From contig NZ_CAKVAM010000001.1 of the NCBI RefSeq assembly GCF_934725225.1, positions 248,001 through 312,000 on the forward strand: DNA of 64,000 nucleotides, in the 5' to 3' direction. Numbering within the stretch: position 1 is the first letter of the stretch; every line of letters starts with the position of its first letter. This DNA comes from an uncultured Treponema sp. (GTDB lineage: Bacteria > Spirochaetota > Spirochaetia > Treponematales > Treponemataceae). Both the position numbers and the translations under genes were made by a program. Shown piece by piece: positions 1 to 9,861 of the stretch. The notes beneath the pieces are model-generated. The model was not told the origin of the DNA. It did not search any database and worked only from the letters and a program-made list of their open reading frames with translations.

Positions 1-797
1 TTCAATCCGCCTGTGTAAGAAATTTTTCCGTCGATTACTGCAATTTTTCTGTGGTCGCGGTTGTTCTGCTGTAAGTTAAAAACTGGAGTCAGCGGCATAT
101 AAATTTTTGACTTTATTCCAAGGCTTGCTAAATATTCATGGTAAACTTTTGTGGACGCAAGCACAGAGCCGATTCCGTCGTAAAGAACTCTGACTTCAAT
201 TCCTTCGCTGACTTTTTGCTTTAGAACTTCAAGAATTTTCCGCCATGAATCATCGGGCGTTATTATAAAAAATTCCAGAAAAATAAATTCTTTTGCGTTT
301 TTAAGTTCCTGCATAAAATCCGGAAAAAAATCTTCCCCGCATGAAAAATATTCAACATCAGAATCTGTGTATGCCGGAAAATTTCCGCTCTCGTAAAGAT
401 AAAATGCAAGGTCTGAAATTTCAGGAAATGCTGACTTTGTTTCTGCAGGCTTTGGAACAAATTTCCAAGTTTGAAGTTCGCTTTGTTCAATTTTGCTTTT
501 GAGCCTAGCGTTCCGTGTCGCCATTTTTGTGTAGACATAAAGTGAAATTCCGAACAGCGGAAAAATCATCGTTGGAAGAAGCCATGCGATTTTGAATTCG
601 TTTTTTCCTTCGCAGTTTGAAAGATAAGCCATAAAAGTAAAGCTTAAAAGCAAGTTGACTCCAGCAAAATAAAAAAAGTATGGAGAAAATTTTATTATGA
701 AAAACAGATATGTGCAAATCTGCATCGCAAGCAGCAAAAAACAGAAAACCACACGGCTGTAAATAAAACGCTTAAAAAGCTTTAATTTTTTCTTCAT
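1..797 (-). CDS. cls: Cardiolipin synthase (phospholipase D family), C-terminus cut off by window edge
   Basis: The reading frame is open from an ATG at 795-797 to the left edge, giving 265 codons. Residues about 10-82 hold hydrophobic helices, including the PLDc_N-type segment around WLLPTMIFPLFG. Near the edge there is a first HKD motif (HRKIAVID followed by G), with the RDHRK context typical of bacterial cardiolipin synthases. The family condenses phosphatidylglycerol (or PG plus PE) to cardiolipin at the inner membrane using two HKD motifs; the second lies outside the window. The start follows a TTGAAA-17-TAAATT promoter by six bases, so the mRNA is probably leaderless. It diverges from purL. 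Confidence 0.88.
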   Translation of the reverse strand, partial: MKKKLKLFKRFIYSRVVFCFLLLAMQICTYLFFIIKFSPYFFYFAGVNLLLSFTFMAYLSNCEGKNEFKIAWLLPTMIFPLFGISLYVYTKMATRNARLKSKIEQSELQTWKFVPKPAETKSAFPEISDLAFYLYESGNFPAYTDSDVEYFSCGEDFFPDFMQELKNAKEFIFLEFFIITPDDSWRKILEVLKQKVSEGIEVRVLYDGIGSVLASTKVYHEYLASLGIKSKIYMPLTPVFNLQQNNRDHRKIAVIDGKISYTGGL

Positions 798-803
798 ACA
801 ATA

Positions 804-832
804 AATTTATTCAAAGCGCATTTTATTTTCAA
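804..832 (-). promoter_or_regulatory. Promoter of the cardiolipin synthase gene (leaderless type)
   Basis: On the minus strand TTGAAA (827-832) is separated by 17 bp from TAAATT (804-809). The ATG begins six bases after the -10 box, which puts the expected transcription start on or next to the start codon. No ribosome binding site is possible. Confidence 0.6.
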
Positions 833-883
833 CAGAATTTAATGGAAATTCTTTATTGTATTGCGCTTCAAAATTCAGTTGCG

Positions 884-912
884 TTGAACAAACGGCGGTT
901 TTGCTATAAAAT
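884..912 (+). promoter_or_regulatory. Promoter of purL (leaderless type)
   Basis: TTGAAC (884-889), 17 bp, TAAAAT (907-912). An ATG at 913 abuts the -10 box and would lie upstream of the RNA start, whereas the ATG at 919 is six bases downstream. This decides the purL start at 919. Confidence 0.6.
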
Positions 913-918
913 ATGCGA

Positions 919-3900
919 ATGTTTCGTATCTATGTTGAAAGAAAGGCCGGTTTTCAGAATGAAGCGGCGCGGATTTTTTCCGAGATTACAGGTTTTTTAG
1001 GAATTGGTGGAGTTACCGGCGTCCGTTATTTCAACCGGTATGACATAGAAAATGTCGCAGACGAAGTTGCAAAGGCTTCCGCTGTAAGAATTTTTTCCGA
1101 GCCTCAAAGCGATTTTGTTGTTTACGATTCACTTGAAGTTCCTGCTGATGTTACTCAGATTATATGGGAATATCTTCCGGGGCAGTACGACCAGCGGGCA
1201 GACAGCGCGGAGCAGTGTCTTACACTTTTGCGTGAAGGAATGAAGTCTGCCACAAAAGTCGGAACAGAGCCGCCTGCTGTAAGATGCGCAAAGATTGTTT
1301 TCCTTGAAGGAAGCGTTTGCGCGGATGACGTTTTAAAAATCCAAAAGTACCTTATAAATCCAGTTGACAGCCGGCTTGCAGACAGCTCAAAGCCTGCAAC
1401 TCTTAAAATGTCTTCCATTGTGCCAGCTGATATTGCAGTTGTGTCTGGATTCATTTCAAAGTCAGAAAGCGAGCTTGATTCATACAGAAAAGAACTTGGT
1501 CTTGCCATGGATTTGGCTGATGTAAAATTCATGCAGGACTACTTTAAGTCAATAAACCGTGATCCGACCTTTACAGAAATCCGCGTTTTGGACACTTACT
1601 GGTCAGACCATTGCCGCCACACAACATTCCTTACAGTTTTGGACGATGTAAAGATTGAAGACGGACCTTATGCTTCCGCCTTGAAAAAATCGCTTGAAAA
1701 TTATAAAGCTGTTCGGACTGATTTGTATGCCGACCGCAAAGACAAGCCTGTTACATTGATGGACATGGCCTGCATTGGAGCAAAATATCTTCGCAAGCAC
1801 GGAAAACTTGATGACCTTGAAGTTAGCGCTGAAATAAATGCCTGCTCTGTTTTTATAGATGTTCATTATACAAGCGGCGAGCCTGATGAACGTTGGCTTT
1901 TGCAGTTTAAAAATGAAACTCACAATCATCCTACAGAGATTGAACCTTTTGGTGGAGCCGCAACTTGCATTGGAGGGGCAATCCGTGATCCTCTTTCTGG
2001 ACGTTCCTGGGTTTATCAGGCAATGCGTGTTACTGGAGCCGCAGATCCTACAGTTCCTTTAAGCCAGACGCTTCCTGGAAAACTTCCGCAAATGAAGCTT
2101 ACACGTGAAGCTGCTCAGGGATTTTCTTCTTACGGAAACCAGATTGGACTTACAACAGGACAAGTTTCTGAAGTTTATCATCCGGGCTATGTTGCTAAGC
2201 GCATGGAGCTTGGCGCGGTTATTGCTGCTGCTCCTTGTAATCAGGTTATGCGTGAAGAGCCAGAAACTGGAGATGTTGTGATTCTTCTTGGTGGCGGAAC
2301 TGGACGCGACGGAATTGGAGGCGCTACTGGCTCTTCAAAAGTTCACGATGTGAAGTCTGTTGCAACTGCTGCAGCCGAAGTTCAAAAAGGAAACGCAGTT
2401 GAAGAGCGTAAAATTCAGCGTCTTTTTAGAAACAAAGATGTGTGCCGCATGATTCGCCGTTCAAACGACTTTGGAGCGGGCGGAGTTTCTGTTGCGGTTG
2501 GCGAGCTTGCTCCTGGACTTGATATAAACCTTGATGCTGTTCCAAAAAAGTATGAAGGTCTTGACGGAACAGAGCTTGCAATTTCAGAAAGCCAGGAAAG
2601 AATGGCTGTTGTTGTCCGTAAGGAAGACGCGCAGAAATTCATCTTGGAATGCAATAAAGAAAATTTGAACGCAGTTGTAGTTGCGGTTGTTACAGACACA
2701 AATAAACTTGTAATGAAGTGGCGCGGAAAGACAATTGTAGATATTGACCGTTCTTTCCTTGATACAGCCGGAGCTGAACATCATGCGGTTGCTTCAATAG
2801 AGAGTCCTGCAGAACAGAAAAATTCCCCTTTGGTTCATCCTCTTGAATCAGTTGAAAAAATTCTTCTTGAAGATTCAGAAAATCCGGACATAAAAGAAGC
2901 GTGGCTTTGCAATATGAACGACTTGGCTTGTTGCAGTCAGCGCGGACTTGGCGAGCGGTTTGACGGTTCTATTGGAGCAAGTTCAGTTCTTATGCCTTAC
3001 GGTGGAAAATATCAGGGAACACCGGAAGCAGGAATGGCTGCAAAAATTCCAGTTGTTTCCCCGCGCGAAACTTCTACAGTCAGCCTTATGAGCTACGGTT
3101 TTGATCCTCGTGTTTCCCAGTGGTCAGCATGGCACGGCGCGCAGGTTGCAGTTCTTTCTAGCTTGGCAAAAATTGCCTGTATGGGCGGAAAAACCGACAC
3201 TTGCCGTCTTACATTCCAGGAATTTTTTGGACGCGCTGTAACAGAAAAAACTTGGGGCTATCCTGCAGCCGCCTTGCTTGGTTCTATTGACGCTCAGCTT
3301 GCAATGGGAACTGGCTCAATCGGCGGAAAAGACTCAATGTCTGGAACTTTTGAAAATCTTAATGTTCCGCACACATTGGTTTCTTTTGCCGTAAATGTTG
3401 ACGATGTGAAAAACGTTGTGAGCGGTTCTTTTAAAAAAGCAGGAAGCAAAGTTTTCCTTGTAAGCGTTCCATATTCTGCAGAGCTTGTTCCAGATTTTGA
3501 AGTGTTCAAGAAAAACACTGCTGCTCTTTACAAGCTTAACAGTCAGAAAAAAATAAGCGCAATGTATCCGGTTTGTGCAGGCGGAATTGCAGAAACGTTA
3601 AGCAAAATGTCACTTGGAAATAAAATCGGAGTTTCCTTGGACACAATTCCTTTAAGCTGCACAGCTGCCTCTGGAATAAAAGAAGCCGACGTTAGCGATT
3701 TGTTTACTCCGCTTTACGGTTCAATTTTAGTTGAGTCTGATTCTGACCTTGATTCAGAAAAAGATTTTGCTGAAGGAACTGTTTACAAAATTGGTGAAAC
3801 AATCTGCGAGCCTACAATTGAAATTGAAGATGTAAAAATTTCTCTTGATGAAATTGAATCTGCCTGGGAATCAAAGCTTGAAAAAGTTTTCCCTCCAGTT

Positions 3901-4854
3901 TCAGGCGCGGAACTTCAGCCTCCATTGCCTCCTTTTGCATTGAAAGAGCACGAGTCGCTTGAAGAAGCTAGAAAAAAATCTTCTGCCTTTGAATATTCAG
4001 CCGGAAAAACAAAACCAAAAGTTGTAATTCCAGTTTTCCCCGGAACAAACTGTGAATACGACATGGCGCGCGCGTTTAACTTGAATGGCGGCGAAACAAA
4101 AATTGTTGTGTTCCGCAATAGAACTCCAAAAGATTTGGCGGAATCCTTAGACTTGTTCAAGGCAGAAATTGACAAGGCGCAGATTCTTGCTTTTGCAGGC
4201 GGATTCAGCGCAGGAGACGAGCCGGACGGTTCAGGAAAATATATTGCCAATGTAATCCGCGAGCACAGAATTGCAGACAGCATAATGGAGCTGCTTAAAA
4301 ACCGCGATGGACTTGTGCTTGGAATTTGCAACGGTTTCCAGGCGCTTATAAAAACAGGGCTTGTTCCTTATGGCGAAATAAAAGAGCCTTCCGCTGATAT
4401 GCCGACACTTACTTACAATAAAATAGGACGGCACATAAGCAGAGTTGTGCGAACAAGAATGGTCAGCGCGAAAAGTCCCTGGGCGCAGGATTCTAGTGTT
4501 TTGAATTCAAAGATTCACCTTATTCCTGTAAGCCATGGAGAAGGACGCATTGTAATCAGCGAGGAGCTTGCGGAAAAACTTTTTGCAAACGGACAAGTCT
4601 TTACTCAGTATGTTGACGAAAATGGAATTCCTTCAATAACTGAGCCGGACAATCCTAACGGAAGCCTTTTTGCAATCGAAGGTCTTACAAGCCCGGACGG
4701 CCGTGTTCTTGGAAAAATGGGACACAACGAGCGCACAATGGGCACAGACAAAGGCGGCTCAAGCATTGACCTTATAAAAAACATTGCGGGAATGGATTCA
4801 AACGAAAGTTCTTGCCAGAATATTTTTGCGGCTGGAATAAGATATTTCAACTAA
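919..4854 (+). CDS. purL: Phosphoribosylformylglycinamidine synthase, large single-chain type
   Basis: Fourth step of purine synthesis: FGAR plus glutamine and ATP to FGAM. About 1,311 residues, the length of the proteobacterial-type single-chain enzyme. It has an N-terminal PurS-like region, the linker with SDHCRHTTF (about residue 230), two PurM-like halves (FKNETHNHPTEIEPFGGA near 335, GSIGGKDSM near 800) and a C-terminal class I glutaminase with VFPGTNCEYD, the nucleophile in GLVLGICNGFQ and PVSHGEGR. The ATG at 913 sits on the -10 box, so 919 (MFRIYVERK) is preferred. No other pur gene is nearby. Confidence 0.96.
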   Translation: MFRIYVERKAGFQNEAARIFSEITGFLGIGGVTGVRYFNRYDIENVADEVAKASAVRIFSEPQSDFVVYDSLEVPADVTQIIWEYLPGQYDQRADSAEQCLTLLREGMKSATKVGTEPPAVRCAKIVFLEGSVCADDVLKIQKYLINPVDSRLADSSKPATLKMSSIVPADIAVVSGFISKSESELDSYRKELGLAMDLADVKFMQDYFKSINRDPTFTEIRVLDTYWSDHCRHTTFLTVLDDVKIEDGPYASALKKSLENYKAVRTDLYADRKDKPVTLMDMACIGAKYLRKHGKLDDLEVSAEINACSVFIDVHYTSGEPDERWLLQFKNETHNHPTEIEPFGGAATCIGGAIRDPLSGRSWVYQAMRVTGAADPTVPLSQTLPGKLPQMKLTREAAQGFSSYGNQIGLTTGQVSEVYHPGYVAKRMELGAVIAAAPCNQVMREEPETGDVVILLGGGTGRDGIGGATGSSKVHDVKSVATAAAEVQKGNAVEERKIQRLFRNKDVCRMIRRSNDFGAGGVSVAVGELAPGLDINLDAVPKKYEGLDGTELAISESQERMAVVVRKEDAQKFILECNKENLNAVVVAVVTDTNKLVMKWRGKTIVDIDRSFLDTAGAEHHAVASIESPAEQKNSPLVHPLESVEKILLEDSENPDIKEAWLCNMNDLACCSQRGLGERFDGSIGASSVLMPYGGKYQGTPEAGMAAKIPVVSPRETSTVSLMSYGFDPRVSQWSAWHGAQVAVLSSLAKIACMGGKTDTCRLTFQEFFGRAVTEKTWGYPAAALLGSIDAQLAMGTGSIGGKDSMSGTFENLNVPHTLVSFAVNVDDVKNVVSGSFKKAGSKVFLVSVPYSAELVPDFEVFKKNTAALYKLNSQKKISAMYPVCAGGIAETLSKMSLGNKIGVSLDTIPLSCTAASGIKEADVSDLFTPLYGSILVESDSDLDSEKDFAEGTVYKIGETICEPTIEIEDVKISLDEIESAWESKLEKVFPPVSGAELQPPLPPFALKEHESLEEARKKSSAFEYSAGKTKPKVVIPVFPGTNCEYDMARAFNLNGGETKIVVFRNRTPKDLAESLDLFKAEIDKAQILAFAGGFSAGDEPDGSGKYIANVIREHRIADSIMELLKNRDGLVLGICNGFQALIKTGLVPYGEIKEPSADMPTLTYNKIGRHISRVVRTRMVSAKSPWAQDSSVLNSKIHLIPVSHGEGRIVISEELAEKLFANGQVFTQYVDENGIPSITEPDNPNGSLFAIEGLTSPDGRVLGKMGHNERTMGTDKGGSSIDLIKNIAGMDSNESSCQNIFAAGIRYFN

Positions 4855-4870
4855 TTTAATGGAGAGAAAA

Positions 4871-5854
4871 ATGAAAAGACAGGGAATTTTTATTGCGGTT
4901 TTTGCAGCGGCATTTCTTCTTGCTTCATGCGGCGCGCCAAAGTGGTATTCGGATTTTGATTCTGCAAAGGAAGCTGCCAAAAAGCAAAATAAGGACATTT
5001 ATCTTTTGTTCAGCGGAGATGACTGGGCGGAAACAAGCAAGCCTTTTAAGGAAAAAATTGTTTTAACAAAAGACTTTTCAAATGAATTTGGAAAAAAATA
5101 TGTTTTTGCGAATTTGGATTTTTCTCAAACTGAATATGCAAAGACAAATGTTCCAGAGAATGCTTCCGAAGAAGAATTGAAATCAGCTGTGGAAATTAAA
5201 AAATCCTACGAAAAAAAGGAACTGCTTGCGCGCTATTACAATGTCCGCAAATGGCCGTGTGCATATCTTGTTTCAAAAGACGGATTTGTTTTGGCCTATG
5301 TTGATTTTGAAGAAAAGCCTGAAACCACTTTTGAAGAATATTCTGCAAAAATGAAAGATGCCGGGCAGGAAGCTTTAAAGACAAAAGCCTTGATTGAAAA
5401 AGTTGAAAAATCTTCTGGTGTAGAAAAAGCTCAGGCTATAAATGAGCTGGTTGAAAATACAAGGCAAGAGCATTGTTTCCTTTTAAAGGATTTGATTCAG
5501 GAATTTATTTTGCTTGACTCTCAGGACTCAACAGGACTTTTGGGAGATTATGAAGTCCGCAACGCTTACAATAAATCGCTTGAAGCATTTGCAGAAGGAA
5601 AAGATCCCGCCGAGCCTTTCGAGCAGATTGCAGAAAAAACTTCACTTTCAGATTTGCAGCGTCAGGAAGCTATGTACATGGCGGCTTATGTTCTTGTAAA
5701 TTTGCCGGATATTGATTTTGAGCGCGTTCAGCAATGCTTGGAAAAAGCCTACAGCATAAAAACTGAAGGTGGGTATTCGGAGGAAATTTTAAAGGCTCTG
5801 GAAACTGTGCGCAAATTTTCAGCAATAAAAGAAGACCAGGAGAGCCAAAAGTAG
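4871..5854 (+). CDS. Thioredoxin-fold lipoprotein lacking the CXXC motif
   Basis: The start at 4871 is preceded by GGAGAG at 4861-4866; an in-frame ATG at 4859 overlaps that site and is less likely. Residues 1-20 form a lipoprotein signal peptide with lipobox LLASC. Residues about 25-165 look like a thioredoxin_7-type fold: DIYLLFSGDDWAETSKPF sits where active members have W-C-x-x-C, and a later RKWPCAYLVSKDG segment resembles the cis-Pro region. Both redox cysteines are replaced (AETS), so disulfide chemistry is unlikely. The C-terminal half is helical and unrecognised. It lies 16 bp after purL and overlaps the next gene by one base. Confidence 0.7.
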   Translation: MKRQGIFIAVFAAAFLLASCGAPKWYSDFDSAKEAAKKQNKDIYLLFSGDDWAETSKPFKEKIVLTKDFSNEFGKKYVFANLDFSQTEYAKTNVPENASEEELKSAVEIKKSYEKKELLARYYNVRKWPCAYLVSKDGFVLAYVDFEEKPETTFEEYSAKMKDAGQEALKTKALIEKVEKSSGVEKAQAINELVENTRQEHCFLLKDLIQEFILLDSQDSTGLLGDYEVRNAYNKSLEAFAEGKDPAEPFEQIAEKTSLSDLQRQEAMYMAAYVLVNLPDIDFERVQQCLEKAYSIKTEGGYSEEILKALETVRKFSAIKEDQESQK

Positions 5855-7128
5855 TGGATTCTCTGTCTGTTCCCTTGCCGGCGCTATTGGCAACTGCGGT
5901 GGTTCTTATTGTTCTTTCAACAATTTTTTCCGCCGCGGAAAGCGCATTTTTTTCAGTTAACAAGCTCCGTGTACGGCTTTTGCGTGGAAAGCAAGACAAG
6001 CGCGCAATCCGTGTTTGGAATCTTCTTAAAAACAAAGACAGGCTCATAAACACTCTTCTTGTTGGAAACAACATTGTCAACATTGCCCTTTCTGCGGTTT
6101 TTACTTTTATAGCGGTCGGACTTTTTGGTTCGGCAGGAATCGGGCTTGCGACTTTTGCGGTAACAATTTTGCTTTTGGTTTTTGGAGAAATTACACCGAA
6201 AATTATTGCGACTCATCATCCGGAAGCAGTTGCTTTTTTCTTTAGTTTTTTTGTTCAGATTATTGAAACTCTTCTTTTTCCGCTTGTAATTGTTTTCACT
6301 TCTTTTTCAAGGCTTGTGCTTAAAGCTTTAAAAATCAATGTAAAGTCAAAAAAAGTTTCTTACACTGAAGAAGAAATAAAAACTTTTTTGGATGTTGGAT
6401 GCGAGCAGGGAATTTTAAAAGTAAATGAAAAAAACATGATGTCGCAGGTTTTCAAATTCACTGACCTTGAGGCAAAAGACATTATGATTCCGCGCAAGCA
6501 AATCAAAGCCGTAAGCGTAAATGATTCTTATTCCGACATTATTGAAAAAGCGCAGCGTTCTGGTTTTTCCCGGTTTCCTGTTTACAAAAAAGACATTGAT
6601 GACATTGTGGGAATTATCTATATAAAAGATATGCTGTCGTTCAAAAACCGGGCTTCAGAGTTCAGCGTGCAGAAAACAATGCGCCCTCCCCTTTTTATTC
6701 TTGAAACAAAAAAAATGTCCGGCGTTCAGCAAATGCTTTGGGAGAACCGGCAGAGCATGGCGGTTGTAATTGATGAATATTCTGGAACTTACGGAATTTT
6801 AACAAGGGAAGACATTGTCCGCGAAATTTTCGGGCCGGTTACAGATGGAAAAAATATCCGCGCGCATAAGGCAAATCTTATAATTGAAAATACGCACGAA
6901 TGCGACCTTGATGGTTTTGCGCGACTTATTGACTTGAATGAAAAACTTGGAATAAACCTTTCTTCTGAAAACTGCGAAACTATAGGCGGCTTTATTTGTG
7001 AAAAACTTGGCTCAATTCCGCAGGAAGGAAATTTTATCATTGCGGAAGGATATAAATTCACAGTAATAAAAATGGAAGATAACCGCGTAAAGAAAATCAG
7101 AATGCAAAAAGACGGAGAGCAAAAATGA
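5854..7128 (+). CDS. CNNM/CorC (HlyC) family membrane transporter, first copy
   Basis: 424 residues starting at a GTG that shares one base with the preceding TAG stop; GGAGAG at 5839-5844 serves as ribosome binding site. Domain order is typical of the family: DUF21/CNNM transmembrane region (about 1-190, with SAAESAFFSVNKLR and a GNNIVNIALSA helix), two CBS domains (about 205-325, MIPRKQI, GFSRFPVYKKDIDD and TYGILTREDIVREIFG) and a CorC_HlyC domain at the end. Members handle Mg2+/Co2+ efflux or are annotated as haemolysin-like; the substrate is unknown here. The ATGA at 7125-7128 couples it to a paralogue. Confidence 0.88.
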   Translation: MDSLSVPLPALLATAVVLIVLSTIFSAAESAFFSVNKLRVRLLRGKQDKRAIRVWNLLKNKDRLINTLLVGNNIVNIALSAVFTFIAVGLFGSAGIGLATFAVTILLLVFGEITPKIIATHHPEAVAFFFSFFVQIIETLLFPLVIVFTSFSRLVLKALKINVKSKKVSYTEEEIKTFLDVGCEQGILKVNEKNMMSQVFKFTDLEAKDIMIPRKQIKAVSVNDSYSDIIEKAQRSGFSRFPVYKKDIDDIVGIIYIKDMLSFKNRASEFSVQKTMRPPLFILETKKMSGVQQMLWENRQSMAVVIDEYSGTYGILTREDIVREIFGPVTDGKNIRAHKANLIIENTHECDLDGFARLIDLNEKLGINLSSENCETIGGFICEKLGSIPQEGNFIIAEGYKFTVIKMEDNRVKKIRMQKDGEQK

Positions 7129-8390
7129 GCGCGTTTTATATTCTTTTGAATCTTTTTGCAATTGCATTTCTTTTGTTTTTGGGCGCATTTTTTTCAGCGA
7201 CAGAAACTGCCTTTACCAGCATTTCAAGAATTTCTGTAAGGCAAATGCTCAAGGAAAATGCAAAGAATTCAATAAGAGTTTACAAAATAAAATCGGAGCT
7301 TGACCAGCTTATTTCAACTGTTTTAATAGGAACAAATTTTGTAAATACATTGAACTCTTCAATTGCTACGGCTTTTGCAATAAAAGTTTTCGGGGCGGAA
7401 TATGTTTCGTTTGCCACTGCCGCAATTACAGTTTTGGTTATTGTTTTTGCGGAAATAATTCCAAAGACATTTGCGAGCTTTAATCAGAAAATTGTGGCGC
7501 AGAATTCAGCTGTTCCGATTCTGATTATTCAGAAAATATTTTTTCCTGTAATATGGCTTTTCTTTCAGTTTACAAAGCTTCTTGATTTTCTTGAAAAAAA
7601 ACTTATAAAGGCAAAACGTCCGCTGATTACAGAAGAGGAACTTAAAGCGCTTATTGCAATCGGGGAAAATGAAGGCACGCTGGAACAGGACGAGCGCAAA
7701 ATGCTTGAGCGGATTTTTGAATTTTCCGATTTGCGCGTTCACAATATAATGCGGCATCGTTCACTTGTGCGCCATATTTACGCGTCAGATTCTTTTGAAA
7801 ATGTAATAAAAGTTTTTGAGGAAACCGGCTACTCAAGAATTTTAGTTTATGAAAATGACACTGAAGAAATTGTGGGCGTGCTGTATTTTAAAGACGTTCT
7901 TTTTGCTGATAAAAAAATTTGTTCCTGCAATGATTTTGTGCGCCAGTGCATGCAGCCTGTTCTTTTTGTGCCGGAAACTTTGAGCGCAATCGAGCTTTTA
8001 AAAAAATTCAAAGCGGAAAAAAACAATTTCGCAGTTGCTGTGAATGAATACGGTGAAATGACTGGAATTGTAACTTTGGACAATATTCTGCATGAAGTTT
8101 TTGGAAGGATCACAGATGAGCATGGAATGGCGGATGTTCCTCCAGAAAAGCGCATAACGCTTGTTGGTGTGAATGAATTTCTTGTTCCCGGAGACATGAA
8201 GCTTGACGACTTGAACAATGTTCTTTACATGAATCTTTCAAGTGAAAATTTTGATACTTTAGGCGGATGGCTTCTTGAGCGGTTTGACGAGCTTCCGGCT
8301 GTAGGCTCTGTATACAAAAAAGACGGGACACTTTTTATCGTTGAAGATCAAAGCGCCCGTCGTATTCAGACTGTAAGAATCAAGTTATGA
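7125..8390 (+). CDS. CNNM/CorC (HlyC) family membrane transporter, second copy
   Basis: 421 residues, translationally coupled to the first copy by a 4-bp ATGA overlap and with the same domain order: CNNM transmembrane region (SATETAFTSISRISVR, IGTNFVNTLNSS), paired CBS domains (GYSRILVYENDTEEIVGV, MTGIVTLDNILHEVFG) and a C-terminal CorC_HlyC domain. The pair may act as a heteromer; that is inference from gene order and paralogy. Its stop overlaps the convergent gene's stop by six bases, leaving no room for a terminator between them. Confidence 0.88.
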   Translation: MSAFYILLNLFAIAFLLFLGAFFSATETAFTSISRISVRQMLKENAKNSIRVYKIKSELDQLISTVLIGTNFVNTLNSSIATAFAIKVFGAEYVSFATAAITVLVIVFAEIIPKTFASFNQKIVAQNSAVPILIIQKIFFPVIWLFFQFTKLLDFLEKKLIKAKRPLITEEELKALIAIGENEGTLEQDERKMLERIFEFSDLRVHNIMRHRSLVRHIYASDSFENVIKVFEETGYSRILVYENDTEEIVGVLYFKDVLFADKKICSCNDFVRQCMQPVLFVPETLSAIELLKKFKAEKNNFAVAVNEYGEMTGIVTLDNILHEVFGRITDEHGMADVPPEKRITLVGVNEFLVPGDMKLDDLNNVLYMNLSSENFDTLGGWLLERFDELPAVGSVYKKDGTLFIVEDQSARRIQTVRIKL

Positions 8391-9035
8391 TTCTTTTGCA
8401 ATTTCTGCAATCATCTTTGCAGTTTTTTCCATTCCAAGGAGAGAACTGTTTATAAGCATATCATAGTGCGCTCTGTTTCCCCAAGTGCGTTCTGTGAATG
8501 TGTTGTAATGGTTTGCTCTTCTTTTGTCTATGAGCTTTACATCGCGTTCCGCTGTCGCAGGATCAAGCCCTTTTGTTTTTATTGCGTACTGAACTTTGTC
8601 AGCAAGAGGCGCATAGATAAAAATGTTCAGAATATCTTTTCTGTCGATTTCCTCGCAGTGGCGCAAAACATAATCCGAGCAGCGTCCAACAATAACGCAA
8701 GGTCCTTTTTTTGCAAGCTGAATAATTGCATTTCTTTGCGCATTGAAAACTTGGTCTGCAAGTGGAGCGGCTGATGTCGCAGAGTTCATTCCAAGATGCA
8801 TTGTGCCTGTTCCCGGTGTGGCGTAGCTTGCTCCAAGCAAAAGTGTGTAAAGCCAGCCAGAAGAAATGTTCTGCTCGTTTTTCTTTATAAAATCAGGATG
8901 AAGCCCGGAATCTTTTGCAGCAAGGTCGATTATTTCGTTGTCGTAAAATGGAATTCCAAGTTCCTTTGCTACGATGCTTCCGATTGTATGTCCGCCGCTG
9001 CCATATTCACGGCTTATTGTTATGTACTTTTTCAT
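8385..9035 (-). CDS. Cytidylate kinase-like family protein
   Basis: 216 residues from the ATG at 9033-9035, preceded by TTGGAGG. A longer frame starting at 9071 would place its ATG upstream of this ribosome site and is rejected. The N-terminus ITISREYGSGGHTIG is the altered P-loop of the cytidylate_kin2 family, followed by IPFYDNEII and VIVGRCSDYVL, all diagnostic. Its exact substrate is unknown; members are not the canonical Cmk. A TG-extended -10 (TGATAAAAT) lies about 30 bp upstream. Confidence 0.85.
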   Translation of the reverse strand: MKKYITISREYGSGGHTIGSIVAKELGIPFYDNEIIDLAAKDSGLHPDFIKKNEQNISSGWLYTLLLGASYATPGTGTMHLGMNSATSAAPLADQVFNAQRNAIIQLAKKGPCVIVGRCSDYVLRHCEEIDRKDILNIFIYAPLADKVQYAIKTKGLDPATAERDVKLIDKRRANHYNTFTERTWGNRAHYDMLINSSLLGMEKTAKMIAEIAKES

Positions 9036-9108
9036 GTTTGTCCTCCAATTTTTTCTTTTATATTTTATCACAGTTTTTTAGGAAGCGCATGAATTTTTTT
9101 AAGATTTT

Positions 9109-9855
9109 TTATGCCAGAGGATCTACTTTAAAAATTTTTGCAAGCTGATTTCTTACTGCGTCTAAGTCTTTTGGATAAGGAGCTGTAAAAACAACTTGTT
9201 CGCCTGTTTTTGGATGCGCAATTTCAATTGAATAAGCATGAAGCGCAAGCCTGTTTAAAAGCGGACGTTCTTCGTAAACATCTCCGTTCCATTTTCGCTT
9301 GATGTCGCTAAGCCGGACAGGTTTTTGATTCCCTGAATAAAGCGGGTCGCATACAATTGGAAATCCAGTGGACTGAAGATGCGCGCGAATTTGATGTGTT
9401 CTTCCAGTTTTTGGAAATGCTTTTATCCAAGTGTAAGGGCCGCAGTTTCCTACAACTTCAAGATAAGTTACGGACGGCTTTCCAAATTTTTTGTTGATTA
9501 CAGTTCTGTGCCTGTCATCTCCATCTGGAAGAAGCGGAAGGTCTACTGTAAAATTGTCCCAAGCCGGATGTCCGTTTACAAGGCAATGATATATTTTTTT
9601 TACAGTTCTTTCTGTAAACTGCATTGAAATGTTTCTATGGGCTTCTGGAGTTTTTGCGTAAATTACAATTCCGCTTGTGTCCTTGTCGATTCTATGCACT
9701 GCAAAAAGGCTTCCGAATTCTTTTTCAGCAAGAAGATCCAGGCGCGGAGCTTCAGCATCATATCTATCTGCGGCAACTAAAAGTCCGCTTTTTTTATTCA
9801 GCACAACAATTTCGTCGTCGCTGTAAATTACCGTGTAGCTTGGAGTTGTTTTCAT
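9109..9855 (-). CDS. RluA-family RNA pseudouridine synthase
   Basis: 248 residues. The catalytic motif HRIDKDTSGIVIYAK places the nucleophilic Asp at about residue 57; GRTHQIRAHL and IVCDPLYSG are the other family blocks. No S4 domain is visible at the N-terminus, so it is of the short RluA/RluC-like group; whether the target is 23S rRNA or tRNA cannot be told. A TTGGTA-17-TAAAAT promoter ends six bases before the ATG, so translation is probably leaderless. It is not coupled to either neighbour. Confidence 0.88.
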   Translation of the reverse strand: MKTTPSYTVIYSDDEIVVLNKKSGLLVAADRYDAEAPRLDLLAEKEFGSLFAVHRIDKDTSGIVIYAKTPEAHRNISMQFTERTVKKIYHCLVNGHPAWDNFTVDLPLLPDGDDRHRTVINKKFGKPSVTYLEVVGNCGPYTWIKAFPKTGRTHQIRAHLQSTGFPIVCDPLYSGNQKPVRLSDIKRKWNGDVYEERPLLNRLALHAYSIEIAHPKTGEQVVFTAPYPKDLDAVRNQLAKIFKVDPLA

Positions 9856-9861
9856 AAAGTT

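Noticed and set aside
913..915. ATG at 913 as purL start
   Set aside because: It directly abuts the -10 box and would be upstream of the RNA start; the ATG at 919 fits family N-termini.
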